This document shows, piece by piece, positions 18,869 through 26,517 of a stretch of 64,000 bases of DNA. The stretch's first letter is position 1; each line of letters opens with the position of its first letter. This DNA is from Geomonas diazotrophica (GTDB taxonomy: Bacteria; Desulfobacterota; Desulfuromonadia; Geobacterales; Geobacteraceae). The stretch is from the NCBI RefSeq assembly GCF_018919385.1, contig NZ_JAHLMF010000012.1, positions 64,483-128,482 on the forward strand, written 5' to 3'. The translations under genes were made by a program, and so were the position numbers. A model generated the notes under the pieces. The model saw nothing but the letters and a program-made list of their open reading frames with translations, was not told the DNA's origin and searched no databases.

Positions 18869-20770
18869 ATGCGTATCAGATACATTTTTTCATTGGTGTT
18901 GGTTATTGTCACCCTGGCCGTCTTCGCCAAGACAGCCACACACGAATTTATCAACCTCGACGACCCGGGCTACGTCACCAACAACCCCGTCGTGAAGCAC
19001 GGGCTGACTTCCGCCGGTTTCGTCTGGGCATTCACCTCGACCACCATGTCCAACTGGCACCCCGTGACCTGGCTCTCGCACATGACAGATGTGCAGTTGT
19101 TCGGCCTCAAGCCCGCTGGGCATCATATGGTCAGCGTCGTACTGCACGCTGTGGCTGCCCTTTTATTGTTCCTGCTGCTCGTCAGGCTCACCGACGCCAC
19201 CTGGCCTAGTTTTTACGTCGCGGCGCTGTTTGCCTTGCACCCGCTGCACGTCGAGTCTGTCGCGTGGGTTGCCGAACGTAAGGACGTCCTGAGTTGCGTT
19301 CTGATGCTCCTGGCCACGCACTGCTACGTCAGCTACGCGAAAAGCGGGCGCATCGCTGGCTACCTCGGGTCCCTCCTTCTTTTTCTTTTCGGGCTCATGG
19401 CGAAACCCATGCTGGTCACGTTCCCGGTCATCCTCCTGCTGCTGGATTACTGGCCCCTGAACCGGCTGGCCCCCGCGTCCCCGGATGTCGACGCCGTCTC
19501 CCCGGCGCGTCGCTTGATGAACCTTATAAAGGAGAAGGTCCCGTTCTTACTGCTCACCCTCGTTTCCGCCGCCGTAACCATCTACGGCCAGCACAAGGGG
19601 GGGGCCATGGCGACGCTCGATAAGGCTCCTATCGTGCTTCGTGTCGAGAACGCTATTGTCGCCTATATAAAATATATCGGCCTGATGTTTTGGCCGAGCG
19701 ACCTTGGCATCCTGTATCCTTTCCCTAAGTCTGTACCCCTTTGGCTGGTACTTGGTTCCTTTCTGTTGCTTTGCACTATTTCGCTACTGGTGGTGCGTTT
19801 CGGGCGCCGGTTCCCGTATCTCGTGACGGGGTGGCTGTGGTACATGATCACGCTGCTCCCGGTCATCGGCCTGATTCAGGTGGGAGGCCAGTCCATGGCC
19901 GACAGGTACACCTACATCCCCCTCATCGGCCTTTTCATCGCACTCTGCTGGCTGGTGACCGATGTCAGCCGCGGATGGCGTCAGCGTGAGGCTATCCTTG
20001 CCGGTGGCGGAGCGGCCGTGCTCATTACACTGGCTGCACTCACCTGGCTTCAACTCGACTACTGGAAAAACAGCCTCACTATCTGCCGTCACACGCTCGC
20101 CGTCACCAGGGACAACTACCTCATCACCAACAACTACGGCATAGCGCTTGACGAGCGTGGCGACCATGCGGGTGCCTACCGGCTGTTCAAAGAGACCCTC
20201 GAGATCTATCCCGGTTCGGCAACGGCCTATACCAACCTTGGCGCCATCTGTGTCCGCTGGGGGAGGTATCCCGAGGCGCTCGACTACTATCAAAAAGCGC
20301 TGGCGGTGGTCCCCGACCATGCCATAGCCTGGGCCGGTCTTGGGAAAGCACTGGCCGGACTCGGGCGTCAGGCCGAGGCCATTGCCGCCCTGGAACAGTC
20401 GCTGCAAATCGACCCGAACCGCCCGGAACCCCATATCGACCTTGCCGCCGCCTTCTTGCAGGCGGGCCGGACGGCCGAGGCCATGCAGCACAAGCAGATG
20501 GCTAAAGAATTGGGCCCGGTTTCGACCGGGGCCGCGATAAACATGGGGGTGGGGTTTGCCAAAGAAGGGCGTCTTGCCGAGGCTCTGGAGCAGTTTAATG
20601 GCGCCATCGAACTGGATCCGGACTCGGTCGAGGCCCATTTCAACAGAGGGGTGGTTCTTGCGAAGTTGAACAGGCCGGATGAAGCCGCCGCCGATTTCCA
20701 GAAGGTGCTGCAGGTTTCACCGGGCACATCTGCGGCGCGTGACTGGCTGGCGCGACTGGGCCGCAAGTAG
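18869..20770 (+). CDS. GT-C/TPR-family membrane protein
   Basis: The product is about 633 residues: ten or so helices, then five TPR units (ITNNYGIALDERGDHAGA, AYTNLGAICVRWGRYPEA, AWAGLGKALAGLGRQAEA, PHIDLAAAFLQAGRTAEA, AHFNRGVVLAKLNRPDEA). Family signatures are INLDDPGYVTNNPVVKHG in the first loop, HPLHVESVAWVAERKD and SMADRYTYIPLIGLF. ATG 18869 has a strong AGGATGGGGA upstream region; the in-frame ATG at 18857 lies inside it. It is the best conserved copy here and probably the archetype. It closes the plus-strand run that began with the methyltransferase, and the nanowire locus begins 98 nt later. Confidence 0.84.
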   Translation: MRIRYIFSLVLVIVTLAVFAKTATHEFINLDDPGYVTNNPVVKHGLTSAGFVWAFTSTTMSNWHPVTWLSHMTDVQLFGLKPAGHHMVSVVLHAVAALLLFLLLVRLTDATWPSFYVAALFALHPLHVESVAWVAERKDVLSCVLMLLATHCYVSYAKSGRIAGYLGSLLLFLFGLMAKPMLVTFPVILLLLDYWPLNRLAPASPDVDAVSPARRLMNLIKEKVPFLLLTLVSAAVTIYGQHKGGAMATLDKAPIVLRVENAIVAYIKYIGLMFWPSDLGILYPFPKSVPLWLVLGSFLLLCTISLLVVRFGRRFPYLVTGWLWYMITLLPVIGLIQVGGQSMADRYTYIPLIGLFIALCWLVTDVSRGWRQREAILAGGGAAVLITLAALTWLQLDYWKNSLTICRHTLAVTRDNYLITNNYGIALDERGDHAGAYRLFKETLEIYPGSATAYTNLGAICVRWGRYPEALDYYQKALAVVPDHAIAWAGLGKALAGLGRQAEAIAALEQSLQIDPNRPEPHIDLAAAFLQAGRTAEAMQHKQMAKELGPVSTGAAINMGVGFAKEGRLAEALEQFNGAIELDPDSVEAHFNRGVVLAKLNRPDEAAADFQKVLQVSPGTSAARDWLARLGRK

Positions 20771-20801
20771 CCGCGGTCGGGCAGACAATCAAATCCGGGT
20801 A

Positions 20802-20830
20802 TTGACTTTATCGGGTTGCTACGGGAAAAT
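20802..20830 (+). promoter_or_regulatory. Possible sigma-70 promoter before the NHL propeller gene
   Basis: TTGACT (20802-20807), 17-nt spacer, GAAAAT (20825-20830), about 38 nt upstream of the start at 20868. The -35 box is good and the -10 box weak. Confidence 0.4.
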
Positions 20831-20867
20831 CCCGGCACCCTGCCACTTTGCCAACACGGAGAACACC

Positions 20868-21812
20868 ATGAGACTTAAGATCGGGCTGGCGTTTTTCCTT
20901 CAATTCACCATGTCCTCGTTGTTTCCTGCTGCCGTGGCCAACGCCGAATCGGTAACCGCGACCTATCTCTACAGCCTGTCGGATTTCAACGGCGTCATGC
21001 CATACAGCGGTGCCAGAACATTTGCTGACGAGGCCCGCGGCGAGGTCTACGTGGTTGCCGGTGGCGGTGTCGATATCTTCAATTCCAGCGGCATGCTGAT
21101 TTATCATCTCGATTATGATCGTGAGCTGGGCGGGGTCTACGATGCGGCCGTAGACGAGCAGGGGCGGATTCTGCTTCTGTCCCACAAGGAAAACGAGTAC
21201 CGCATCGTGCAGTGCAACTACCGCGGAGAGCCGCAGAGGAGCTTCCCGCTGCGAAACCTTCCCCCGGAGTTCGAGGCGTTTCGCCCCGGGCGCATGGTAT
21301 ATCGTGCGGGCGAAGTCTACCTGGCGGACCAGGGGGGGATGTACGTGGCAGTCCTGGACCCCGAGGGGCGTTTCCTGCGCGGTTACGACATCGCGACACT
21401 GTACCAGTTCAACGACAGGCAGCGCATGGAAAATGGTATTGAAGGGTTCATGGTGGACAACAACCGCAACATGCTCTTCGTAGTCGGCGCACTGGGGCGG
21501 GCGGTTATCCAGTCCCCGGACGGCACCATCAAGGAGTACGGCAAGCGGGGCAGCGGCGCGGGCAAGTTCGGCGTGCCCGGTGGTATCGCCGAGGACCGCT
21601 TCGGCAACATCCTGGTGACGGACAAGCTCCGCGGCGTCATCATGATCTTCAGCAAAGACTTCCAGTTCCTGCGGGAGTTTGGTTTCCGCGGCACCAGGCC
21701 GAGCAACGTCATCGTTCCCAATGAAATAACAGTGGATACGGCAGCCGGCCGCGTCTACGTGAGCCAGATGCGGCGCAGGGGAGTCAATATCTATCAGCTT
21801 ACCTACCCGTAG
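20868..21812 (+). CDS. Exported NHL-repeat beta-propeller protein
   Basis: The product is 314 residues: signal peptide to ...FPAAVANA, then about six propeller blades. The best repeats read FGVPGGIAEDRFGNILVTD and PNEITVDTAAGRVYVSQ. No haem motif is present. ATG 20868 has an SD of GGAG at 20858 and gives the signal peptide; the open frame continues upstream without meaning. Propeller proteins recur beside OmcS-type cytochromes in Geobacter genomes, where a role in filament assembly or anchoring is assumed but not proven. A strong hairpin terminator follows, so this gene may be transcribed alone, with omcS under its own promoter. Confidence 0.82.
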   Translation: MRLKIGLAFFLQFTMSSLFPAAVANAESVTATYLYSLSDFNGVMPYSGARTFADEARGEVYVVAGGGVDIFNSSGMLIYHLDYDRELGGVYDAAVDEQGRILLLSHKENEYRIVQCNYRGEPQRSFPLRNLPPEFEAFRPGRMVYRAGEVYLADQGGMYVAVLDPEGRFLRGYDIATLYQFNDRQRMENGIEGFMVDNNRNMLFVVGALGRAVIQSPDGTIKEYGKRGSGAGKFGVPGGIAEDRFGNILVTDKLRGVIMIFSKDFQFLREFGFRGTRPSNVIVPNEITVDTAAGRVYVSQMRRRGVNIYQLTYP

Positions 21813-21849
21813 GCGTTCCGGCCAAAGCCGTCGCTATCTTTAATATCGG

Positions 21850-21885
21850 AGGCATCCACCCATGGGCTGGATGCCTTTTTATTTT
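21850..21885 (+). terminator. Rho-independent terminator after NHL gene
   Basis: A 9-bp stem AGGCATCCA/TGGATGCCT with a 9-nt loop is followed by TTTTATTTTC. Confidence 0.8.
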
Positions 21886-22046
21886 CTGCGCACGGGGAGA
21901 GGGCGGACTACGAGACTGGTCTGGCAGTGAAATAACCGGGCATACCGCTAAAAGGCAGGCGTAAAGGCCGAATGACCGCAGGGTGGAAGGTGCTGCAAAG
22001 GCTGCAAGTATCTGTTTTGCCGTAATTTGAAGAAAAAAAATCGATT

Positions 22047-22062
22047 TGGCATGGTCGCTGCT
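22047..22062 (+). promoter_or_regulatory. Sigma-54 -24/-12 promoter candidate for omcS
   Basis: TGGCATGGTCGCTGCT matches the RpoN pattern, with GG and GC separated by exactly 10 nt and TGGCA intact. It lies 112 nt upstream of the omcS start, implying a leader of about 100 nt. No GEMM/c-di-GMP riboswitch core was recognised in that leader. Confidence 0.55.
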
Positions 22063-22173
22063 ATATGTGAGTACAAGACGATGTGAAGTGAAAAGGCAGA
22101 ACAAGATGTAGAAGACAAATCGGTTGTTTCACGGCAGTACATTTCAATGCAGTAAACAAAAAAGGAGAGAGAC

Positions 22174-23487
22174 ATGAAACTGACGAAAGTAGTCACCGCA
22201 GCAGCACTCTTCACGTTCGCTACCGCTGGTAGCGCACTCGCTTTCCACTCCGGCGGCGTCGCCGAGTGCGAAGGTTGCCACTCCATGCACAACTCGTTTG
22301 AAGGTTCCGCAAACGTGACCGGTATGGCACAGTACCAGTCCGGCCCGTTCCTCCTCAAGGCTCAGGACCAGTCCGGCGCCTGCCTTAACTGCCACCAGTC
22401 TGCTGACACCGCTCCGTCCGGCTACCACATCTCCACCGCTGGCGTCACCCCGCTCGACTCCACCACCCCGGTAGAGATGACCCCGGGCGGCGACTTCGCC
22501 TGGCTGAAGAAGACCATGAACGGCTCCATCCGCAAGACTGCAACCACTTGGGACGGCGACCGTCACGGCCACAACATCGTCGCGGTTGACTTCGGCTACA
22601 CTGCAGACAAGACTCTGACCGCTGCCCCGGGTGGTACCTACCCGGCAACCAACCTGGCCTGCTCCAGCTGCCACGATCCCCACGGCCGCTACCGTCGTTT
22701 TGCTGACGGTACCTACGCCAGCACCGGTCTGCCGATCTTCGCATCCGGTTCCTACGTCACCAGCGCAGACCCGATTGCCAACGTTTCCGCGGCAGGCGCA
22801 TACCGCATCCTCGGCGGCATCGGCTACCAGCCCAAGTCTCTGGCTGGCTCCTTCGCCTTTAGCGCTAACCCGCCGTCCGCAGTCGCACCGTCCAGCTACA
22901 ACGGCATCAACACCACCATCGCTGGTACCTTTGACCGCGTCGCTTACGGCAACGGTATGTCTGAATGGTGCGCAAACTGCCACACCGCAATGCACATCGA
23001 TAGCTACACCAGCGGCCAGAAAGGTCTGGTTCACCCGGCAGGCAACGGCGCCAAGCTGACCGCACCGATCGCTGCCAACTACGCTGCATACGTTTCCTCC
23101 GGCATCATGACCGGCACCGGGGCAGGCTACAGCGCTCTGGCTCCGTTCGAAGTAGGCGGCGGTGCTACCATTGCTGATTACACCGCTCTTAAGGCTTTCC
23201 AGGCTACCCCGGTTGCACCGACCGTCACCAACAACGTGCTCTGCCTCTCCTGCCACCGCGCTCACGCTTCCGGCTTCGAGAGCATGGCTCGCTACTACCT
23301 GGGCAACGAGTTCATGACCGTTGCTGACGCAAGCAACGCCGGTATGTACGACACCAGCACCACCGAGAACAAGATCAACACCGGCTACAGCACCACCCAG
23401 CAGACCAACGCTTACAACGGTCGTCCGGCCACCCTCTTCGGACCGTGGGCACGTAACTACTGCAACAAGTGCCACGCTAAAGACTAA
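22174..23487 (+). CDS. omcS: Six-haem extracellular nanowire cytochrome OmcS
   Basis: The product is 437 residues: signal peptide to ...AGSALA, mature start FHSGGVAECEGCHSMHN. Six CXXCH haem sites (CEGCH, CLNCH, CSSCH, CANCH, CLSCH, CNKCH) sit in the order and context known for Geobacter sulfurreducens OmcS, including MTPGGDFAWLKKT, GHNIVA, SCHDPHGRYRRF, RILGGIGYQPKSL, MSEWCANCHT, CLSCHRAHASGF and the C-terminal CNKCHAKD. OmcS subunits polymerise into micrometre filaments whose stacked haems carry electrons to minerals or electrodes. SD AAAGGAGAGAG precedes ATG 22174. A sigma-54 type promoter lies upstream and an intrinsic terminator downstream, so it is probably monocistronic. Codons are strikingly uniform (AAC, ACC, GGC, CCG dominate), as in very highly expressed genes. 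Confidence 0.93.
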   Translation: MKLTKVVTAAALFTFATAGSALAFHSGGVAECEGCHSMHNSFEGSANVTGMAQYQSGPFLLKAQDQSGACLNCHQSADTAPSGYHISTAGVTPLDSTTPVEMTPGGDFAWLKKTMNGSIRKTATTWDGDRHGHNIVAVDFGYTADKTLTAAPGGTYPATNLACSSCHDPHGRYRRFADGTYASTGLPIFASGSYVTSADPIANVSAAGAYRILGGIGYQPKSLAGSFAFSANPPSAVAPSSYNGINTTIAGTFDRVAYGNGMSEWCANCHTAMHIDSYTSGQKGLVHPAGNGAKLTAPIAANYAAYVSSGIMTGTGAGYSALAPFEVGGGATIADYTALKAFQATPVAPTVTNNVLCLSCHRAHASGFESMARYYLGNEFMTVADASNAGMYDTSTTENKINTGYSTTQQTNAYNGRPATLFGPWARNYCNKCHAKD

Positions 23488-23513
23488 TTCCCTGCTACCT
23501 GTTATGTTAATCG

Positions 23514-23542
23514 AGGGCCGGCTTCTTGCCGGCCCTTTCTTT
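23514..23542 (+). terminator. Rho-independent terminator after omcS
   Basis: AGGGCCGGC / GCCGGCCCT, 9-bp stem with 5-nt loop, then TTCTTT. Confidence 0.85.
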
Positions 23543-23778
23543 GTCTCATGAAGGTTGTTTCTTCTCTTTGTTTTTATCCATTCATCCTATCTGATACATT
23601 TGAATATTGCGATTGGAGCAATCGCTAAGTGTAAAATATTGTTTACTTCTCCTGGTAATAGCAGTATTCTGTGCCGGCAAAAAGTAATTCCCTACTAGGT
23701 GGCTCGGATGTAGGTCTGGAATAGTCACGTTCTGATCACACGCGCATGGCAAGGCACGCCTGCGATAGAGGACAATTC

Positions 23779-25092
23779 GTGAAGACATCGTGGGTTTCGG
23801 CCATTTTTCCCGTCATGTGTGCTTTGGCGACCATGACCCTGGTGCAGCCCCGGGCTCTGGCGTTCCACTCCGGGGGCGCGGGCGAATGCGAAGGATGCCA
23901 CTCCATGCATGGCTCCAAGGATGGAGTTGTGCAGATAGGCGGCGGGGCGTCCCTGCTCAAGGGGAGCGACGCCGGTTCGACCTGCCTGCTCTGTCACCAG
24001 GCAAACGGCGACAGCGGCCCCACCACCTACCATGTGAGCACTCCCGACGGAGAGATCCCGCCCGGCACCCCACCTAAACAACTCTCGCCCGGAGGTGACT
24101 TCGCCTGGCTGAAAAAGAGCTTCAGCTGGTACGCGGACATGACCTCCCCCATGAACCAGAGTCTCGGGGAGCGGCACGGGCACAACATTGTGGCGCAGGA
24201 TTTCAATTACCAGCCGGAGATGACCAACATCACCGCACCTGGAGGATCATACCCCTCGCAGGCCCTGTCCTGCATCAGCTGTCACGATCCGCACGGCAGG
24301 TACCGCAGGAACCTGGACGGGTCCGTCAGCACGTCCGGTGCTCCCATCAAGGCCTCGGGCTCCTTCCTCACCAGCCCGGAGCCGGACGCGGCGGCCTCGG
24401 TTGGCACCTATCGTCTGCTCGCGGGATCCGGTTACTACACCAAGGCCCTCGGTGCCGGACAAGCCTTCATTTACGGTCCGCCAGCTGTCCTGGCGCCTCT
24501 TGTTGCTAACCGCTCCGAGGATACCACCCAGACACGGATTGCCTATGGTGCCGGCATATCCGACTGGTGCCGCAACTGTCACACCGACAAGATTCACAAC
24601 GGCACCGTCTCCTTCCAGCACCCCACGTCCGGTGTCGCCACGGGGACCTCCAGTGGGGTTCTGGGGCCGGACATGGTGAACTATTACGACAGCTATGTAA
24701 AAACCGGCGATCTCACCGGCACCGCGGGCACGGCCTACCTGTCGCTCGTTCCGTTTGAAATCGGGACCAACAACTACGCCACCCTGCGCACCATACTCAG
24801 TGTTACGCCGACCAAGGGACCCGACACCGCCGACGGAACACCTGCCGTCATGTGCCTCTCTTGCCACCGGGCACATGCAAGCGGTTGGGATGGGGCCGTC
24901 AGGTGGAACTCCAAGAGCACGCAAATCGAGTACGCCGGCAAATATTCCCAGGAGGGGCAGTTGTACCAGCCCTACGGCCAGGGGCGCAGCGAGGCGGAGG
25001 CTCGGCAGGCGTACTACCAGATCCCGGCTACCTTTTTCGCCCCTAACCAGCAGCCACTTTGCTACAAATGCCACGTAACATTGCCGCAGTAG
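23779..25092 (+). CDS. Second OmcS-like six-haem cytochrome (OmcT-like)
   Basis: From GTG 23779 the product is 437 residues, the same length as the upstream OmcS. The start is supported by AGAGG seven nt upstream and by the signal peptide it creates; the frame from ATG 23746 adds eleven residues before it. Mature start FHSGGAGECEGCHSMHG; haem sites CEGCH, CLLCH, CISCH, CRNCH, CLSCH, CYKCH in the OmcS pattern, with GGDFAWLKKS, GHNIVA, SCHDPHGRYRR and CLSCHRAHASG retained. The C-terminus (CYKCHVTLPQ) differs from the usual CNKCHAKD. In G. sulfurreducens omcT stands beside omcS in a similar tandem. It heads an apparent operon running to 30473. Codon use is less biased than in omcS, suggesting lower expression. 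Confidence 0.88.
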   Translation: MKTSWVSAIFPVMCALATMTLVQPRALAFHSGGAGECEGCHSMHGSKDGVVQIGGGASLLKGSDAGSTCLLCHQANGDSGPTTYHVSTPDGEIPPGTPPKQLSPGGDFAWLKKSFSWYADMTSPMNQSLGERHGHNIVAQDFNYQPEMTNITAPGGSYPSQALSCISCHDPHGRYRRNLDGSVSTSGAPIKASGSFLTSPEPDAAASVGTYRLLAGSGYYTKALGAGQAFIYGPPAVLAPLVANRSEDTTQTRIAYGAGISDWCRNCHTDKIHNGTVSFQHPTSGVATGTSSGVLGPDMVNYYDSYVKTGDLTGTAGTAYLSLVPFEIGTNNYATLRTILSVTPTKGPDTADGTPAVMCLSCHRAHASGWDGAVRWNSKSTQIEYAGKYSQEGQLYQPYGQGRSEAEARQAYYQIPATFFAPNQQPLCYKCHVTLPQ

Positions 25093-25110
25093 TATTTCCA
25101 TGGTGACGCG

Positions 25111-26511
25111 ATGATCCTCAAAGTTCTGTTGGTTTTACTGTCGCTTGGCGCGTCGGCATGTACGGTGCCCCTTTCGCAGGTGAAACCTCCGCTGTCTGAC
25201 AACGGGGAAGTGTACCTGTATGCAGACCCCTATCCCCAGGACGCAGCCAAGCTGCGGTTCTCGCTCAACCGGGTGGTCGCGGTGAAAGACAGCGGGGCTG
25301 AGTACCCCTTGACGGTCGTGAATCCCGGTTTCCAGTCGGAGACCGCGAACCGGCAACGGCTATTGGCAACGGCTGAACTCCCGCCGGGAACCTACAGCGG
25401 TTTTTATTTCACAGCAGAGCGCGCCTACGTCACTTCCGAAACAGGCGAACATGAAGTGGAGACCGCAGCGAAGAGCGAGGTCCGTCCTTTCCCGTTTGAG
25501 ATTAAGCGCGGCAAAGCCGAGGTTTTTACCCTCACCTTTAGGACCAGGGAGTCCCTCCCCGCTGCGGCGCCTTTCACCCCTGTGTTCGCGGCATCTCTTC
25601 CCAGTGCCCCCTTGACTGATCTTGTCGGCTACACGACCAATTACGGCTCGAACAATATCACGATCTTCGACAAAATGTCAGGCGAGGTGCACAAGGTGGT
25701 TGCGACGGGCTCCGGCCCGTGCAACGTGGTTTTCGACAAGGCGAGACTCCGGGCGTTCGTGGTACTTTCTGGTGAGGACAGGGTCGACGTGATCGATCTG
25801 CGCTCGCATGAGGTGGTGAACCACCTCAAGCTGAACGCCGGGGACCGCCCTTGTGAAGCCGCCCTGACCCCCGATGGCAAAACGCTGATCGTGGCCAATT
25901 CCGGTACCAACTCGGTTAGTTTCGTCGATCCGCTGTCCAATTTCGAGTCGTACCGGCTCGCAGTCGGCAACGGTCCCCGCAGTATCATCCTGGATCCCGC
26001 TGGGACGCGCGCCTACGTCTTCAACGGCCTGTCCAGCACCATCAGCGTCATAGACGTCACCGCGCGCACGCTCCTCGCCACCGTGGCGACGGAATCGGTG
26101 CCGGTTCGCGGCGACTTCAACAGGAAGGGGGACCGGCTCTTCGTCTTTCACCAGTGGTCGCCCAACGTCCTGGTCTTCGACGTTGCATCGCTTTCGGTCG
26201 TGAAGCGCCTCTACCTCGGTATCGGCGTGAGCAGCCTGAAGGTTGACCGTGCCACCGATCGCCTGTTCGTGTCGATGAAAGGAAACAACCGGGTCGATAT
26301 CTACGACCCGTTTTCCTACCTGCCCATGGACTTCATCACCGTTGCCGGCACGGTCTCCTACATGTCTATCGACGTGGACCAGAACGATCTGCTGCTCGTA
26401 CTTTCCGACCGTAACGCGGTCCAGAGTGTTAACCTGGTCAGCAAAATGAGTCGCTACATCAGCGACACCGGCGTGGATCCTTCCTGGTCGGCCATCATGG
26501 GTGAGAGGTAA
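25111..26511 (+). CDS. YVTN-type beta-propeller lipoprotein
   Basis: The product is 466 residues with lipobox GASAC (Cys17). The first ~170 residues form a separate beta-rich domain (YLYADPYPQDAAKLRFSLNR ... GTYSGFYFTAERAYV), resembling carboxypeptidase-regulatory or DUF4382-like sandwiches. From about residue 180 come seven YVTN/lactonase-type propeller repeats (LRAFVVLSGEDRVDVIDL, KTLIVANSGTNSVSFVDPLS, TRAYVFNGLSSTISVIDV, DRLFVSMKGNNRVDIYDP). No haem site is present. It lies 18 nt after the OmcS-like gene and 6 nt before the outer-membrane barrel gene. A surface or periplasmic lipid-anchored scaffold for the cytochrome is a reasonable reading. Confidence 0.82.
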   Translation: MILKVLLVLLSLGASACTVPLSQVKPPLSDNGEVYLYADPYPQDAAKLRFSLNRVVAVKDSGAEYPLTVVNPGFQSETANRQRLLATAELPPGTYSGFYFTAERAYVTSETGEHEVETAAKSEVRPFPFEIKRGKAEVFTLTFRTRESLPAAAPFTPVFAASLPSAPLTDLVGYTTNYGSNNITIFDKMSGEVHKVVATGSGPCNVVFDKARLRAFVVLSGEDRVDVIDLRSHEVVNHLKLNAGDRPCEAALTPDGKTLIVANSGTNSVSFVDPLSNFESYRLAVGNGPRSIILDPAGTRAYVFNGLSSTISVIDVTARTLLATVATESVPVRGDFNRKGDRLFVFHQWSPNVLVFDVASLSVVKRLYLGIGVSSLKVDRATDRLFVSMKGNNRVDIYDPFSYLPMDFITVAGTVSYMSIDVDQNDLLLVLSDRNAVQSVNLVSKMSRYISDTGVDPSWSAIMGER

Positions 26512-26517
26512 CAACGG

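Noticed and set aside
22063-22173. GEMM/cGAMP riboswitch before omcS
   Set aside because: Such riboswitches are common near Geobacter cytochrome genes, but the conserved core was not recognised here or before the other OmcS-like genes. A covariance search would be decisive.
22144-23475. 443-codon minus-strand open frame opposite omcS
   Set aside because: Shadow of the six-haem cytochrome; Val/Gly/Ala-rich, no start signal.
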